Positions 62,194-64,000 of a DNA stretch of 64,000 nucleotides are shown here, in pieces. A model generated the notes under the pieces. The model was not told the origin of the DNA. It saw only the letters and a list, made by a program, of their open reading frames with translations, and did not search any database. The stretch is from Tetracentron sinense. Its lineage: Eukaryota > Streptophyta > Magnoliopsida > Trochodendrales > Trochodendraceae. Both the position numbers and the translations under genes were made by a program. Position 1 is the first letter of the stretch, and each line of letters opens with the position of its first letter. Where the stretch lies: contig CM026568.1 in NCBI GenBank assembly GCA_015143295.1, positions 16,126,607 through 16,190,606 on the forward strand. The letters run 5' to 3'.

Positions 62194-63825
62194 ATGGACC
62201 CTCGAGATGGCCAGGAGACTGACCCTGACATCCCAACATCACAACCTTAGGCCCCAGATTTTGAGGCAAGATTAGAGGAGAACACTTAGAACATAGAAGA
62301 TCTGAAAAGCATTGTCCAGGATTTTATGCAGACAGTGACTCAAGCCCTCTCTTCCTCCAACTCTCAACCAGCCAATGACCCAAGACCATCACAACCTAAT
62401 CCACTATCTACTTCCAACCTTATCCCATCTACCATCAACATTACACCACCACTTGCTCAACCATCACTCTCCCTCAACATCCCCCTACTAGCAAACCAAT
62501 AACGACCGAAATTCACCTTCAACATCCCTCCTCTGCCAGTCCAACCCAACCTGCTCATCATATTTCACCATCCATCATAGACCAGTTCGAGGACGAAGGG
62601 GTCTGCCCACATATCTTCAAATTCAGCCCAAATCCCATATGCATACCGGGAGAGAATTAAGAAGCTGGAAGAAATGGTGAGGACAAGTCAGGGATCCCAC
62701 AAGTCTACCAACTTCAAGGACATGTGCATACATCATGTGATCCAATTGCCCAATGACTTCAAGATACCCGACTTTGAAAAGTACAGTGGGAAGGGATGTC
62801 CTGAGACACATCTGAGAGCACACCGCGGAGAGTTGTTCCAGCTCGAGCACGAGGACAAATTATTGGTCCAACTGTTTCAAAAAAGCTTAAAAGGGGCTGC
62901 ACTACAGTGGTTCACCAAGATGGACCCTAGCAAGGTTCGGACTTGGGAAGACCTTTTCGAGACATTCATTGCCGAATATTCATACAATGTTGACCTGGTC
63001 CCGCAGAGGATGGATCTGAAGAGAATGTCCCAAAGGGACAATGAAACCTTCATCGAGTACTATGTTCGGTAGAAAGAAATGGCTGGAAAAATGAGCACCC
63101 CTCTACCGGAAGAAGAATTAGTAATAACTTTTCTCTCCATCCTCAAACACTCGCTTAAGACTCTCTTGGCAGTGCAACCAATCTCAGACTTCAGTACCAT
63201 GGCCAAGTGCGGTGCTAGGATCGAGACAACAATGGGTGACAGCGGGTCATTCGACATTTTTCAGGGAACAGAAGGTGCATCTTCTTCCCGTGCTCCAGTA
63301 CATCCGAGGAAAGACAACAGAAAGAAAGAGGATGAGAGACACATGGTAGCATTCATACCAGTTCGGGTCCCTAACTTACCTCAACAACAAGATCGATAAC
63401 CTCGACAAGCTTAGCAACACCAGGGGAAACTGCTCTCTCATCAAATGACCCTTGAACAGAAAAAGAAACGGGCATTCACTCCGCTTCCATACTCTCTATC
63501 AGTACTCTATTCTTTCCTATTGGAAAAGAAACTGATCATCCTGAAAGATCCCCAACTTCCACCAACTGTTCTCCCAAAGGGATACCGGCCCGAGCAACAC
63601 TGCGGATATCATCAGTCACCGGGGCACCCTACAGACAGGTGCTATGATTCAAAACATGCAATCCAGGATTTGCTGGAGATAGACAGAATCTGCTTCGCTC
63701 CAGGAAACACGGACATCGCTCAAGCTCCTCTCCCCAATCATGCTCCTCCTGCAAACTACGGTGCTTTAGCCAGAATAGTTCTGCAGCCGATCTTTGAACA
63801 AACTCCACTTTTGCTATGTCTCTAA
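62194..63825 (+). pseudogene. Gypsy (Tat lineage) gag with point-mutation stops
   Basis: One continuous reading frame from ATG at 62194, broken only by stop codons. It starts MDPRDGQETDPDIPTSQP. The retrotransposon gag domain follows (FKIPDFEKYSGKGCPETHLR, LKGAALQWFTKMDPSKVRTW, MDLKRMSQRDNETFIEY). After a TAG at 63070 it continues KEMAGKMSTPLPEEELVI, and ends with the C-terminal knuckle-like CGYHQSPGHPTDRC followed by HAIQDLLE. Stops include TAG in place of likely CAG or TGG codons. Protease and reverse transcriptase would lie beyond the window. Confidence 0.85.
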
Positions 63826-64000
63826 TTGTACCTCTTTCCTTGGTACCTTTGTCAACCATGATTGGCTCATAGTAATCCCTACTATCAGTCCAGTTCAAGC
63901 AAGTGGTCAGTGGCCCTTGTTTCGTTTGTTTTGTGTCAAGTCTGTCAAATTTTGTTATTTTAATAAAGCTGCTCTTTTCAGTCAAGCTTCATTGTGTTTT

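Overview
The window is nuclear DNA of a flowering plant. It carries three recognisable plant genes with GT-AG introns, many of the usual plant transposon superfamilies (LINE, Copia, Ty3/Gypsy Tat type, hAT, Mutator-like, PIF/Harbinger, SINE) and an AT-rich background. The proanthocyanidin gene and the very long introns fit a dicot-type, probably woody or early-diverging species. The species cannot be read from the sequence.

Genes. (1) The 3' half of a class II histone deacetylase of the HDA5/HDA18 type lies on the + strand, with five exons at 7379-22569. Its upstream exons lie outside the window, so bases 1-7378 are intron. Two internal introns are 4.5 kb and 9.9 kb long and are full of transposons. 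(2) A complete, intact SOG1 gene (NAC-family master regulator of the plant DNA-damage response) lies on the - strand at 25639-31024 with six coding exons. It is convergent with HDA5. (3) A complete, intact leucoanthocyanidin reductase (LAR) gene lies on the + strand at 46603-51573 with five exons. All exon phases of SOG1 and LAR close on open frames of 421 and 347 codons.

Repeats by region. 0.15-7.0 kb: a LINE fragment and a decayed Copia element, both on the - strand, with Mutator-like miniatures inside the Copia. 8-12 kb (HDA5 intron): two hAT miniatures rich in CGAGT, and a 5'-truncated LINE with an 11-bp target duplication. 12.6-22.4 kb (next HDA5 intron): an hAT element inserted in its own kind (14.2-15.5 kb), a Mutator-like element inserted in its own kind in the opposite direction (15.8-18.0 kb), and an hAT copy carrying a LINE and a 217-bp miniature (18.7-20.5 kb). 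31-46 kb: an intergenic mosaic of SINEs, foldback elements, hAT-like elements, a TRIM-like retrotransposon and several young tandem duplications. 52-64 kb: remains of Tat-type Gypsy elements in opposite directions. Integrase lies on the - strand at 55.96-57.53 kb and gag on the + strand at 62.2-63.8 kb. They are flanked by inverted LTR-like arms that carry a striking set of short palindromes, with a head-to-head pair of another LTR family inside the right arm.

The three genes have unrelated jobs (chromatin, DNA-damage signalling, flavan-3-ol synthesis) and show no sign of shared control. The most unusual content is structural: self-nested transposons verified by target-site duplications, hairpin and telo-box arrays in the LTRs, and miniature families shared between introns of different genes.
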